From Azospirillum halopraeferens DSM 3675 (GTDB lineage: Bacteria > Pseudomonadota > Alphaproteobacteria > Azospirillales > Azospirillaceae): a stretch of 64,000 bases of DNA. Position 1 is the first letter of the stretch, and each line of letters opens with the position of its first letter. Position numbers and translations under genes: made by a program. The stretch lies in NCBI RefSeq assembly GCF_000429625.1, contig NZ_AUCF01000020.1, positions 1-64,000 of the forward strand, in the 5' to 3' direction. The notes under the pieces are model-generated. The model saw only the letters and a program-made list of their open reading frames with translations, made no database searches and was not told the origin of the DNA. Of the stretch, positions 38,714 through 46,584 are shown in pieces.

Positions 38714-39859
38714 GTGGTCCATTTGGAACGAATTGCCCTGTGCGCCCTGCTGGCCGTCGCCGGCACCCCGGCCCTGGCGCAGCAGGCGGAGTTCACACCG
38801 GAGCAGCTCACGGTCAGGGACGCCATCGACCCCGGCCCGAACGTTCTGGTCTATCAGCAGGAATGGAAGGGCGCCGGGTCGATCGCCGTGTTCGGCAAGA
38901 ACGACCTTGCCTTCAAGGGGCTGATGACCAGCGGCATGATGGGGCAGATGGTGGTGGCCCCGGACGGACGGCGCGCCTACGGCCAGTCCACATTCATGAA
39001 GCGCATCGTCTACGGCGACTTCGAACAGGTGGTGCAGATCTACGACGTGCCGACCCTGTCGGTGGTCGGTGAGATCGCGCTGCCGCCCAAGGCCGCCATG
39101 ACCCTGGGGTACGAGCCGATGTTCCGGCTCAGCGCCGACGGCGCGTTCCTCTACGTGCAGAACGGCACCCCGGCGGCGTCGGTGACGGTGGTCGACACGG
39201 CCAAGGGGACGGCCGTGCAGGAGATCCCGACGCCCGGCTGCTGGGGCATCTACCCGTCCACCGCCGGCCACGCCTTCTCCACCATCTGCGGCACCGGCAC
39301 CTTCCAGACCTTCGCCCTGTCGGCGGAGGGCACGGTCACCGGGAAGACGCAGAGCGCGGCGATCTTCGACGTCGACACCGACCCGATCTTCATTTCCGGC
39401 GCGCGGGTCGACGGCGATCTGGTCTTCGTGTCGTTCAACGGCACGCTCCACCGCCTGTCCGATGCGGACGGCACGGTGAAGGCCGTGGCCTCCCGCAGGA
39501 TCACCGACGGGGTCGAGGGGGCGTGGGCGCCCGGCGGCTACAACCTGATCGCCTACGCGGCGAAGGCCGGCGTCCTCTTCGTGGGCATGCACGCCAACGC
39601 CGGCGACGGCAGCCACAAGAACCCGGCGGAGGAGATCTGGGCCTACGACGTCAAGGGCGGCACGGTGCTGTCCCGCTCCCCCGTGGAGCACATCGCGTCC
39701 CTGACCGTCAGCGACGACGACGCCCCGGTGCTGTTCGGCCTGTCGGAGGAGCCCAAGCTCTACCGCTTCACCAGCGATCCCGCGGCGGGCTTCACCCTGA
39801 CCGCGGCCGGCACCGCCGCCATCACCGGCTTCGCCTCGGTCGCCGCGGTGACGCCATGA
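38714..39859 (+). CDS. aauB: Aromatic amine dehydrogenase heavy (alpha) subunit
   Basis: A 381-aa periplasmic seven-bladed beta-propeller subunit. It begins with GTG (GGGAGG upstream) and a signal peptide (IALCALLAVAGTPALAQQ). It resembles the heavy chain of aromatic amine dehydrogenase more than of methylamine dehydrogenase: segments GCWGIYPSTAG..TICG, DTDPIFISGARV, WAPGGYNLIAYAA and NPAEEIWAYDVKGG align by eye with Alcaligenes AauB. With AauA it forms the alpha2beta2 enzyme that oxidises primary amines such as phenylethylamine or tyramine to aldehyde and ammonia. First gene of aauBEDA plus two cytochromes. The precise amine is inferred. Confidence 0.88.
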   Translation: MVHLERIALCALLAVAGTPALAQQAEFTPEQLTVRDAIDPGPNVLVYQQEWKGAGSIAVFGKNDLAFKGLMTSGMMGQMVVAPDGRRAYGQSTFMKRIVYGDFEQVVQIYDVPTLSVVGEIALPPKAAMTLGYEPMFRLSADGAFLYVQNGTPAASVTVVDTAKGTAVQEIPTPGCWGIYPSTAGHAFSTICGTGTFQTFALSAEGTVTGKTQSAAIFDVDTDPIFISGARVDGDLVFVSFNGTLHRLSDADGTVKAVASRRITDGVEGAWAPGGYNLIAYAAKAGVLFVGMHANAGDGSHKNPAEEIWAYDVKGGTVLSRSPVEHIASLTVSDDDAPVLFGLSEEPKLYRFTSDPAAGFTLTAAGTAAITGFASVAAVTP

Positions 39860-40389
39860 CGGCCGACGGCTGGACCGGCCTGGCCGCCGGCACGGCGGTG
39901 GTGTTCACCACCCTGCTGTTCGCCCGCGCCGCCCTGCACAAGCTGTGGGACTTCACCGCCTTCACCGGTTACGTGGCCGATTACCGGCTGGTGCCCGACG
40001 GGCTGTCCCGCGCCGCCGCCATGACAGCGCTGGGTGCCGAGCTGCTGTGCGTCGCCGCCCTGGTGGTGCCCGGCGGGCAGGCGGCGGGGTCGCTGCTGGC
40101 GGTCGCCCTGCTGCTGGGCTACGCCGCCGCCATGGGGGTCAACCTGCTGCGCGGCCGCGACCGCATCGAGTGCGGCTGCGGCGGTGCGGTGCAGCCCCTC
40201 GGCCGCGGCTTGCTGGTGCGCAACGGCGCGCTGGCCGCCGTCGCCGCCGTCGGATTGGGTGGCGCCCCCTACGCCCTGCCGGCCGGTGCCGCCGTCGCCA
40301 CGCTGCTGGCCGGCGCCACCCTGTGGGTCGGCTACGTGCTGGTCGAACAGCTTCTCGCCAACGCCGCCTATCTGCGGCGCCGCGCCTGA
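39856..40389 (+). CDS. aauE: Amine dehydrogenase maturation membrane protein AauE/MauE
   Basis: A 177-aa inner-membrane protein with about four or five hydrophobic segments and the MauE/DoxX-like layout: ARAALHKLWDFTAFTGYVAD near the start and a cytoplasmic or periplasmic ECGCGG motif mid-protein. MauE and MauD are needed for transport, disulfide formation and stability of the small subunit. The ATG overlaps the aauB stop (ATGA), so it is translationally coupled. Confidence 0.9.
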   Translation: MTADGWTGLAAGTAVVFTTLLFARAALHKLWDFTAFTGYVADYRLVPDGLSRAAAMTALGAELLCVAALVVPGGQAAGSLLAVALLLGYAAAMGVNLLRGRDRIECGCGGAVQPLGRGLLVRNGALAAVAAVGLGGAPYALPAGAAVATLLAGATLWVGYVLVEQLLANAAYLRRRA

Positions 40390-40419
40390 CGCGGCCGTCC
40401 GCATCGGAGGAATAGGGAC

Positions 40420-41028
40420 ATGGATACGGTAACCATTCTGACGTTCGCCCTGGGCGTGCTCTGGCTGGTGGTGATCGCGCTGATCATCGCCCTGTTCGCG
40501 CTGGCCCGCCAGGTCGGGGTGCTGTTCGAGCGGATCGCGCCCATGGGCGCGCTCATCAACGATTCGGGCCCGCGGGTGGGCGAGGCCACGCCGCGGTTCG
40601 CCCTGCCCAGCCTGACCGGCGGCACCGTGACCATCGGCCCCGGCGCGGAGCGGTCGACGCTGGTGTTCTTCGTGTCGCCGACCTGCCCGGTGTGCAAGAA
40701 GCTGCTGCCGGTCCTGCGCTCGGTGCGCCAGAGCGAGCGCGCCTGGCTGGACGTGGTCCTGGCCAGCGACGGCGAGGAGGAGAAGCACCGGCGCTTCATC
40801 GAAACCGCCGACCTCAAGGCCTTCCCCTACGTGGTGTCGACCGAGCTGGGGCTCGCCTACCGCGTCGCCCGCCTGCCCTTCGCGGTGCTGATCGACGGTG
40901 CCGGCACCGTCCGCTCCAAGGGGCTGGTGAACACCCGCGAGCAACTGGAAAGCCTGTTCAACGCCCACGAGATGGGTGTGGCCTCGATCCAGAGCTATCT
41001 GGACGACGCCGCGGCGGCCCGCACCTGA
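40420..41028 (+). CDS. aauD: Amine dehydrogenase accessory thioredoxin-like protein AauD/MauD
   Basis: A 202-aa membrane-anchored thioredoxin-fold protein: one N-terminal membrane segment (residues 4-28) and a periplasmic domain with the redox motif FVSPTCPVCKKLLP (C89, C92) and the cis-Pro region VARLPFAVLID. It should form or isomerise the six disulfides of AauA. GGAGGAATAGG precedes the ATG. Lies between aauE and aauA in the standard aauBEDA order. Confidence 0.93.
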   Translation: MDTVTILTFALGVLWLVVIALIIALFALARQVGVLFERIAPMGALINDSGPRVGEATPRFALPSLTGGTVTIGPGAERSTLVFFVSPTCPVCKKLLPVLRSVRQSERAWLDVVLASDGEEEKHRRFIETADLKAFPYVVSTELGLAYRVARLPFAVLIDGAGTVRSKGLVNTREQLESLFNAHEMGVASIQSYLDDAAAART

Positions 41029-41053
41029 CCCGCACGAGAGACGGAGGATCGAC

Positions 41054-41596
41054 GTGACCAATCTGTTCGACGCCATCCTGGACCGCTTCGACCGGCTGAC
41101 CGAGCGGGGCACCCGTGCGGTCGCCAAAACCAGCGGCCGGCGCAGCTTTCTCGCCCGCGCGGGGTCGGCCATGCTGGGCGGTGCCATGATGCCGCTGCTG
41201 CCCTTTGACCGCACCTTCGGCCAGGCCTTCGCCGCCACCCCCGGCGGTGCGGTGGACGAGGCTCTGCAATGCGAGTACTGGCGCTACTGCGCCCTGGACG
41301 GCAACCTGTGCAGCGCCTGCGGCGGCTCGCTGACCCAGTGCCCGCCGGGCTCCGAGGCGTCCAAGGTGGCGTGGGTGGGCACCTGCCGCAACCCCAACGA
41401 CGGCAAGGACTATCTCGTCTCCTACAACGACTGCTGCGGCAAGCCGATCTGCGACAACAGCCCGTTCTGCCTGACCTCCAAGGGCGAGCGGCCGGGTTAC
41501 CGCATGGGCCTGCACAACGACATCAATTGGTGCATGGCCAACACGTCCAAGGGCTACCATTGCACGGTGGCCGTGCTGGTCGGTCTGGCGGAATGA
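41054..41596 (+). CDS. aauA: Aromatic amine dehydrogenase light (beta) subunit, TTQ-bearing
   Basis: A 180-aa catalytic subunit starting with GTG (GGAGGA upstream). The leader holds a twin-arginine motif (SGRRSFLARAGSAM, about 28-40), so it is exported folded or partly folded. W107 (AWVGTCRNP) and W159 (NDINWCMAN) are the tryptophans that form tryptophan tryptophylquinone. Twelve cysteines remain in the mature part, enough for the six disulfides of the family. The catalytic Asp (SYNDCCGK, D126) and Thr (T171 in HCTVAV) are kept. The mature sequence follows Alcaligenes AADH more than MADH. MauG-type TTQ-maturation genes are not present in the window. Confidence 0.94.
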   Translation: MTNLFDAILDRFDRLTERGTRAVAKTSGRRSFLARAGSAMLGGAMMPLLPFDRTFGQAFAATPGGAVDEALQCEYWRYCALDGNLCSACGGSLTQCPPGSEASKVAWVGTCRNPNDGKDYLVSYNDCCGKPICDNSPFCLTSKGERPGYRMGLHNDINWCMANTSKGYHCTVAVLVGLAE

Positions 41597-42048
41597 GGCG
41601 GCCGGCCCGCGTACCCGCGGTGATGGCGGCGGCGATCACGGCGGCGGCGGTGTTCGCCGCCCCGGCCGCGGCCGCCGACGGCGCCCGGGTCTTCGCCGAG
41701 GTCTGCGCCGCCTGCCACCAGGACGGGGGCGTCGGCGCCCCCGGCCTGGCGCCGCCGCTGGTGGACGCGCCGCTGTGGCAACGCCTCGGCGACGCGGCGC
41801 CGGCCTATGTCGCGGGCGTGCTGCTGGGCGGTCTGTCGGGCACCATCGAGGTGGCCGGGGAGCGCTACATCGGTCTGGTGATGCCGCCCCAGGACGCGCT
41901 GGACGACGCCAGCCTCGCCGCCGTCGCCACCTATGTGCTGCGCGACCTGAACGGAGTTGCCGTCAGCGTGGACCCCGGGGTGATCGCCGGCCTGCGCGGC
42001 GCGATCCCCTCGCACGGCGCGCTGCGGACGATGCGCAAGGGAGGGTGA
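41593..42048 (+). CDS. Periplasmic monohaem cytochrome c (aau operon)
   Basis: A 151-aa exported class I cytochrome c with one haem site CAACH (about residues 39-43) and a distal Met in LVMPPQDALDD. The N-terminal hydrophobic stretch AAAITAAAVFAAPAAAAD is a signal peptide. The ATG overlaps the aauA stop, so expression is coupled. In Alcaligenes a small monohaem cytochrome follows aauA; this one probably takes electrons from the TTQ enzyme. Confidence 0.88.
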   Translation: MRRPARVPAVMAAAITAAAVFAAPAAAADGARVFAEVCAACHQDGGVGAPGLAPPLVDAPLWQRLGDAAPAYVAGVLLGGLSGTIEVAGERYIGLVMPPQDALDDASLAAVATYVLRDLNGVAVSVDPGVIAGLRGAIPSHGALRTMRKGG

Positions 42049-42049
42049 G

Positions 42050-42565
42050 ATGGAGGGCGATCCGATGCACCGCCGCCCCGGAAAGCGCCGACGGCCGGCG
42101 GCCGTCCCGTTCCTGGCCGCGGCCCTCGCCGCGGCGCTGACGGCGGGAACGGCACCGGCGACGACGGCCGCTGCCGCCGCGGAGCTGAAGCCGCGCACCA
42201 ACTACATCCTGCGCTGCACCGGCTGTCACGGGATGGACGGGGCCGGCCTTCCCGCCGGCGGCATCCCGGACTTCCGCGATTCCGTGGGGGCGTTCACCGG
42301 CGACGACGAAGGGCGCACCTACCTGCTCCACGTCCCCGGCGTGATCGGCGCCGGCCTCACCGACCGGGAGATCGCGGCCGTCCTCAACTTCATCATGGAC
42401 ACCTGGGCCGGCCGGTCGCTGCCGGACGACTTCCGCCCCTTCACCGGCGGCGAGGTGACCGAGCGGCGCGCCCGGCCGGTGGAGGACGTGGTGGTGCTGC
42501 GCCGCTCCATCGTCGCCCGCCTGCGCGAGCGCGGGGTGGAGACGGCCGACTACCCCTGGCCGTAA
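42050..42565 (+). CDS. Second monohaem cytochrome c (aau operon)
   Basis: A 171-aa exported protein with a signal peptide (VPFLAAALAAALTAGTAPAT) and one haem-binding CTGCH (about residues 55-59). It has a rather long C-terminal tail after the cytochrome core (FRPFTGGEVTERRARPVEDV). The start at 42050 lies 1 bp after the previous stop and has GGGAGGGTGAG directly upstream; an alternative ATG is at 42065. It probably acts with the first cytochrome in passing electrons from amine oxidation. No clear distal Met ligand could be assigned. Confidence 0.82.
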   Translation: MEGDPMHRRPGKRRRPAAVPFLAAALAAALTAGTAPATTAAAAAELKPRTNYILRCTGCHGMDGAGLPAGGIPDFRDSVGAFTGDDEGRTYLLHVPGVIGAGLTDREIAAVLNFIMDTWAGRSLPDDFRPFTGGEVTERRARPVEDVVVLRRSIVARLRERGVETADYPWP

Positions 42566-42576
42566 CGGCCGCCCGC

Positions 42577-43161
42577 CTACCGGCCCAGCCCCATGCCGCG
42601 GGGCGGCTGGCGGGCGGCACGCAGGCTTTCCGCCGCCTGCGCGGCTTCGGTGAGGGTGAAGGCGAAGGTGCCGAAGTGCATCAGCGCGTCGGTGACGCAG
42701 TAGGGACACCAGGCGCGGTCCACCTTCGGCATGGTGTGGAACAGGTACTTAGCCGCCACCGCCGCCTGTGCACCGGCGAAGACGGCGGCCAGCATGGGCA
42801 GCCAGGGTCGGGTGCGCACCCGCTCCGGCGGGCCGGCGGCGGCCAGCATCAGGTTGCCGGCGTGCATGGCCAGCGTGATCGGCCCGTCGGGCATGCCGTA
42901 GCCCCACGCTTCGTCGCTGGAATTGACCTTCGCCGTGTCGAAGTGCGGCCGGCGCACCGGCGGGTCGGGCAGGCGCCGGAGCAGGCCCGTCTGATAGAGC
43001 GTGACCGCCGCCATGCTCGCCATGCCGATCAGCGAGGTGGCGACGGTGGCGCGGCGCAGCGCCATCCCGGTCCCGCCGCGGCGCCGGATGCGACGGCGCA
43101 GATCCTGTGGCGGCAGCGGACCGGCCAGGGTGCGGTGCATGGCCTGCTTGACGTCGTGCAT
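42577..43161 (-). CDS. VKOR-like membrane protein with a CPYC motif
   Basis: A 194-aa membrane protein with about four hydrophobic segments (around residues 38-60, 95-110, 120-142, 155-175). The CPYC motif (C152, C155) in DRAWCPYCVTDALMHFGTF matches the active site of the vitamin K epoxide reductase/DsbB-like family. It has no other cysteine, so the loop pair of canonical VKORs is missing and a thioredoxin-like partner would be needed. It converges with the aau operon (11 bp). GGGGAAGGA precedes the ATG. Re-oxidation of AauD during AauA folding is an attractive but unproven role. Confidence 0.72.
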   Translation of the reverse strand: MHDVKQAMHRTLAGPLPPQDLRRRIRRRGGTGMALRRATVATSLIGMASMAAVTLYQTGLLRRLPDPPVRRPHFDTAKVNSSDEAWGYGMPDGPITLAMHAGNLMLAAAGPPERVRTRPWLPMLAAVFAGAQAAVAAKYLFHTMPKVDRAWCPYCVTDALMHFGTFAFTLTEAAQAAESLRAARQPPRGMGLGR

Positions 43162-43345
43162 GATGGCGTTCCTTCCCCGCGGCGGTCTCCCGCTCCAACA
43201 GCCGGCCGCCGCGGAAGGTCACGGGCAGCGCCCGGCGGAGCAGGGTGCCGGACAACGACGGATTTCCAAAGACCGGCGCAACGACTATGCTCGGCGCACG
43301 TCCGGCCGCTCTTCGGCCGGACGTCGCAGCCACGGAGGACAGCGG

Positions 43346-45691
43346 GTGCCGACCAGTCCGCACCGCCACGGGACCGCCACGGCGGCGTCGGCCCGCGCCG
43401 ACGCGCGCGCCGCCACGGTCGGCCGCGGCAAGCCGAGCCTGCAATCGGTGGCGGTGGCGGCGGCGCTGGCCATGGCCTTCCTCGTCATCGGTTTGAGCTG
43501 GAGCATCGGCGGCGCCTTCCGGCAGGTGCTCGACGTCGCCGAAGAGGCGCAGACCGCCATCATCCCCCGCATCAACCGCCAGCAGGAGTACGCGGTCGTC
43601 GCCGCCCGCCTGGGCCAGCTCGCCGAAGCGGTGCTGAGCGCCCGTTCCTCCGAGTCGCGGCAGCGGGCCCTGGGGGAGGTGGAGACCCTGGCCGGCCGCT
43701 TCGCCACCGATATCGACCCCGCCCTGCTGACCCGCCTCAACCTGGCGGTGCATGCGGTGCGGCGCACCGCCGAACGGGCGGACCTGCTCGACACCCTGGG
43801 CGGCGGGATCGCGGCCACGCGGGACCGCGCCGATGCGGTGTTCCTGCGCGTCCTCGGCTCGGGCACGGCGCTGGCGGCGCAGGAGCCGTTCTTCCGCATG
43901 CTGGAGGTGCTGGGCGAAGCGGCGGCGGCCCCCGACCAGCCGCGGCTGGAGGTCCTGGAGGAGCGCTTCCGCACCCTGGCCGCCACCGTGCGCATCGCCC
44001 TGGCCACCTCGGAGGGGGCGGAGATCGAGGCGCTGTTCCGCGACATCGACGCCCTGACCGACCTGTACGTGCGCCGCCGCGAAATGCTGGTCAACGAGGC
44101 GGAGATGGCGCTGGAAACGGACAAGGCGCACGCGCTGCTGCGGGAACTGACCGAGAGCCTGCGCGCCGACGCCGCCTCGGGCACCGACCGCATCGCCGAG
44201 CTGCTGATCGACAACGGCCGCAACGGCATCCTGGTGGTGTCGGTCGGGCTGGGGGCGGCGGCGGCGGTGCAGCTCGCCCTGTTCATACTGCTGCGGACCC
44301 ATGTGGTGCGGCCGATCCGCCTGGCCAGCGAGGCACTGGCCGAGGTCCAGCGGGCGCGCCGGGTGGTCCGGCTGCCGCCCGCCCGCTTCGCCGAGATCGA
44401 CGCCATCACCAGCGGCGTCGAGCGCTTCGGTGAAGCCCTGGTGGACGCACACGAGTACGCCGACGCCCTGAAGGCGGGGGAGGCGCGCCTGCGCACCATT
44501 CTGTCGGCCTCGCCCTTCCCGGTGGTGATCGCCCGGGTGTCCGACGGCTCGGTGCTGTTCTTCAACCGCCAGGCGGAGGCCCGCTTCGGCGTCGACGGCG
44601 CCCGCCTGACGCTGACGCGCGATGCGCGCTTCTTCGCCGACCCGGCCGACGCCCACCGGCTGATGCGGCGACTGGAAGAGGAGGGGGCGGTCGGCGACCT
44701 GGAGATGCGGCTGCTGACGGCGCAGGGCCGGCCCTTCTGGGCTCTGCTGTCGGCGGTGGAGATGCGCGACGGGGACGAGCCGGCGTTCCTGGTGGCGATC
44801 AACGACATCACCCAGCAGAAACGGTCGGAGCAGGAGGCGCACGCCGCCAAGCAACGCGCCGAACAGGCGCTGAGCGACCTGCGCCACGCCCAGGAAACCC
44901 TGATCCAGTCGGAGAAGATGGCCTCGCTGGGGGCGCTGGTCGCCGGCGTCGCCCACGAGGTCAACACCCCCGTCGGCGTCGCCCTGACCGGCATCACCCA
45001 CCTGGCCGACGCCACCCGTCAGTTCCGCGGCCGCATCGCCGAAGGGGCGGTCCGGCGGACCGATCTGGCGGAATACATGGACACCGCCGCGGAGGTCTGC
45101 GCGCTGATCGAAACCAACCTCCACCGCGCCGGCGAACTGATCCAGAGCTTCAAGCAGACCGCCGTCGACCAGACCAGCGAGGAGCGCCGCGCCTTCGACC
45201 TGAAGGACTATCTGGATGACGTGCTGACCAGCCTGCACCCGCGGCTGAAGAAGATGCAGCACGGGGTCGGCGTGCAGTGCCCCGAGGGGTTGATCGTCGA
45301 CGGCTATCCCGGCGCCCTGTTCCAGGTCCTGACCAACCTGACCATGAATGCCCTGACCCACGCCTTTCCCGACGGTCAGGCGGGACGCATCGATCTGAGC
45401 GTGACCCGCTGCGGGGCCGACGAGGTGGAATTGCGCTTCACCGACGATGGCTGCGGCATTCCCGATGCCAACCGGCTGCGGATCTTCGACCCGTTCTTCA
45501 CCACCAAACGCGGTGCCGGCGGCAGCGGGCTGGGCCTGCACATCGTCTACAACATCGTCACCAAGCGCCTGCGCGGCACCATCCGCGTGGAAAGCGAGGA
45601 GGGGAAGGGCACCACCTTCATCCTGCGCTTCCCGCTGCGCATGGCGCCTGCCGCGGGTGCCGACCGGCAGGACGCAGCGCCGGTGGCCTGA
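43346..45691 (+). CDS. Membrane PAS sensor histidine kinase
   Basis: A 781-aa kinase beginning with GTG (GGAGGA upstream). Two membrane segments (about 35-55 and 295-315) enclose a helical periplasmic sensor region. A HAMP-like segment, one PAS domain (LRTILSASPFPVVIARVSDG, about 385-500) and a coiled coil lead to the H-box GVAHEVNTPVGVALT with His537 and a complete HATPase (TNLTMNALTHAFPDG, DDGCGIP, GSGLGLHIVYNIV). The HEVNTPVG-type H-box resembles the kinase at 12.6 kb. No response regulator is adjacent; partner unknown. Confidence 0.9.
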   Translation: MPTSPHRHGTATAASARADARAATVGRGKPSLQSVAVAAALAMAFLVIGLSWSIGGAFRQVLDVAEEAQTAIIPRINRQQEYAVVAARLGQLAEAVLSARSSESRQRALGEVETLAGRFATDIDPALLTRLNLAVHAVRRTAERADLLDTLGGGIAATRDRADAVFLRVLGSGTALAAQEPFFRMLEVLGEAAAAPDQPRLEVLEERFRTLAATVRIALATSEGAEIEALFRDIDALTDLYVRRREMLVNEAEMALETDKAHALLRELTESLRADAASGTDRIAELLIDNGRNGILVVSVGLGAAAAVQLALFILLRTHVVRPIRLASEALAEVQRARRVVRLPPARFAEIDAITSGVERFGEALVDAHEYADALKAGEARLRTILSASPFPVVIARVSDGSVLFFNRQAEARFGVDGARLTLTRDARFFADPADAHRLMRRLEEEGAVGDLEMRLLTAQGRPFWALLSAVEMRDGDEPAFLVAINDITQQKRSEQEAHAAKQRAEQALSDLRHAQETLIQSEKMASLGALVAGVAHEVNTPVGVALTGITHLADATRQFRGRIAEGAVRRTDLAEYMDTAAEVCALIETNLHRAGELIQSFKQTAVDQTSEERRAFDLKDYLDDVLTSLHPRLKKMQHGVGVQCPEGLIVDGYPGALFQVLTNLTMNALTHAFPDGQAGRIDLSVTRCGADEVELRFTDDGCGIPDANRLRIFDPFFTTKRGAGGSGLGLHIVYNIVTKRLRGTIRVESEEGKGTTFILRFPLRMAPAAGADRQDAAPVA

Positions 45692-45708
45692 TGCGGCCGG
45701 CGCAAACA

Positions 45709-45738
45709 GGGCGCGCGGGGAAAAGCCCCCGCGCGCCC
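45709..45738. terminator. Bidirectional hairpin terminator
   Basis: A perfect 12-bp GC-rich stem (GGGCGCGCGGGG / CCCCGCGCGCCC) with a 6-nt loop lies between the stops of the kinase and the convergent secreted-protein gene. No T-tract follows. Confidence 0.65.
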
Positions 45739-45762
45739 CGGACACCCGTTTCCTGCAGGCGT

Positions 45763-46164
45763 TTACTCGGCCGTGCCGCCGCCCATGCCGCCGTCGACAC
45801 CGGAGCCCTCGGCCCCCATGTCGGCGCCCGACGTGCCGCCGGCGGTCGCCTCGGGACCGCAGTTGGGACGGCCCGGCGGGCAGTGGGTGCCGGTCGCCGT
45901 CTGGTTCTGCTGCGGCGACAGCGCCGAGGTGCCGGCGCGATCGACGTTCGTCCCCGTGCCGGTCATGCCCGAGAGGTCGCCGGACCCGATGGTCTCGTCG
46001 TGCGGGCCGACCACGTTGCCGCCGACGGCCGTGTCCGACTGGGCCACCGTGCCCGCGCCGGCCGTGCCCATCGCCGTCCCGCCCGACAGGCCATCGCCCG
46101 CCGCCAGGACGGACCCAGTGCTCAGCACGAACGCCGACACCGCCGCGATCAGAAGGTTACGCAT
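45763..46164 (-). CDS. Secreted Gly/Thr-rich hypothetical protein
   Basis: A 133-aa exported protein with a signal peptide (LLIAAVSAFVLSTGSVLAAG). The mature part is rich in Gly, Thr and Ser (GGTAMGTAGAGTVAQSD), with two cysteines in HCPPGRPNCGPE and a glycine-rich tail. GGGAG precedes ATG 46164. Composition and the GGTAMG/GGDTAMG segment recall the acidic secreted protein at 16.1 kb. No function recognised. Confidence 0.65.
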   Translation of the reverse strand: MRNLLIAAVSAFVLSTGSVLAAGDGLSGGTAMGTAGAGTVAQSDTAVGGNVVGPHDETIGSGDLSGMTGTGTNVDRAGTSALSPQQNQTATGTHCPPGRPNCGPEATAGGTSGADMGAEGSGVDGGMGGGTAE

Positions 46165-46381
46165 CGTCTGCTCCCACATGTGAAATCGGTCTGTGTTCGT
46201 TGGCGGAGCCGTTCGCGGCCCGCCCCGGTCCGCGGCCAAACAGTTGGTTCGCCGCGATCCCCGGCATCGGCCACCCGCGCCGGGCTCCGTTGTCGTCAAC
46301 ACGGGGAATCGGTGTCCGTCCCCTTTCGCAAAAGGGGTAACGGCACGCCGGGGAGCAGGGGGATAGAGGGACGCGCCCCCG

Positions 46382-46519
46382 TCAGGCGGAGGCGTCGGCG
46401 GCGTCCGGGGGAGCGGCGGACACGCCGTAGATCTCGTCCTCGGTGCGGCCGCAGCCCTGGCAGCGGCCGTCCTCACCGATCATGCACACCCCGATGCAGG
46501 GGTTCTCGTCATCATCCAT
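46382..46519 (-). CDS. DUF1289 family protein
   Basis: A 45-aa protein with the DUF1289 cysteine signature: PCIGVCMIGEDGRCQGCGRT (four cysteines), probably a small zinc or Fe-S binding fold of unknown function. Start 46519 places the motif right after the N-terminus as in the family; a longer frame from 46588 exists. It is downstream of the MCP-like gene. Confidence 0.82.
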   Translation of the reverse strand: MDDDENPCIGVCMIGEDGRCQGCGRTEDEIYGVSAAPPDAADASA

Positions 46520-46584
46520 CACGGTCGCCGCCAATCCACGCGGTGCAGGCACGCCGTGCCATGTGGCACCGGGCACGGCCCCGG

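Noticed and set aside
38714..41596. Assignment as methylamine dehydrogenase (mauBEDA)
   Set aside because: Heavy- and light-chain segments resemble aromatic amine dehydrogenase more closely by eye, and the mono-haem cytochrome arrangement matches aau rather than mau clusters.
42749..45745. Minus-strand open frame of 998 codons
   Set aside because: Antisense to the PAS kinase, His/Gln/Gly-rich without domains; the kinase strand carries all the motifs.
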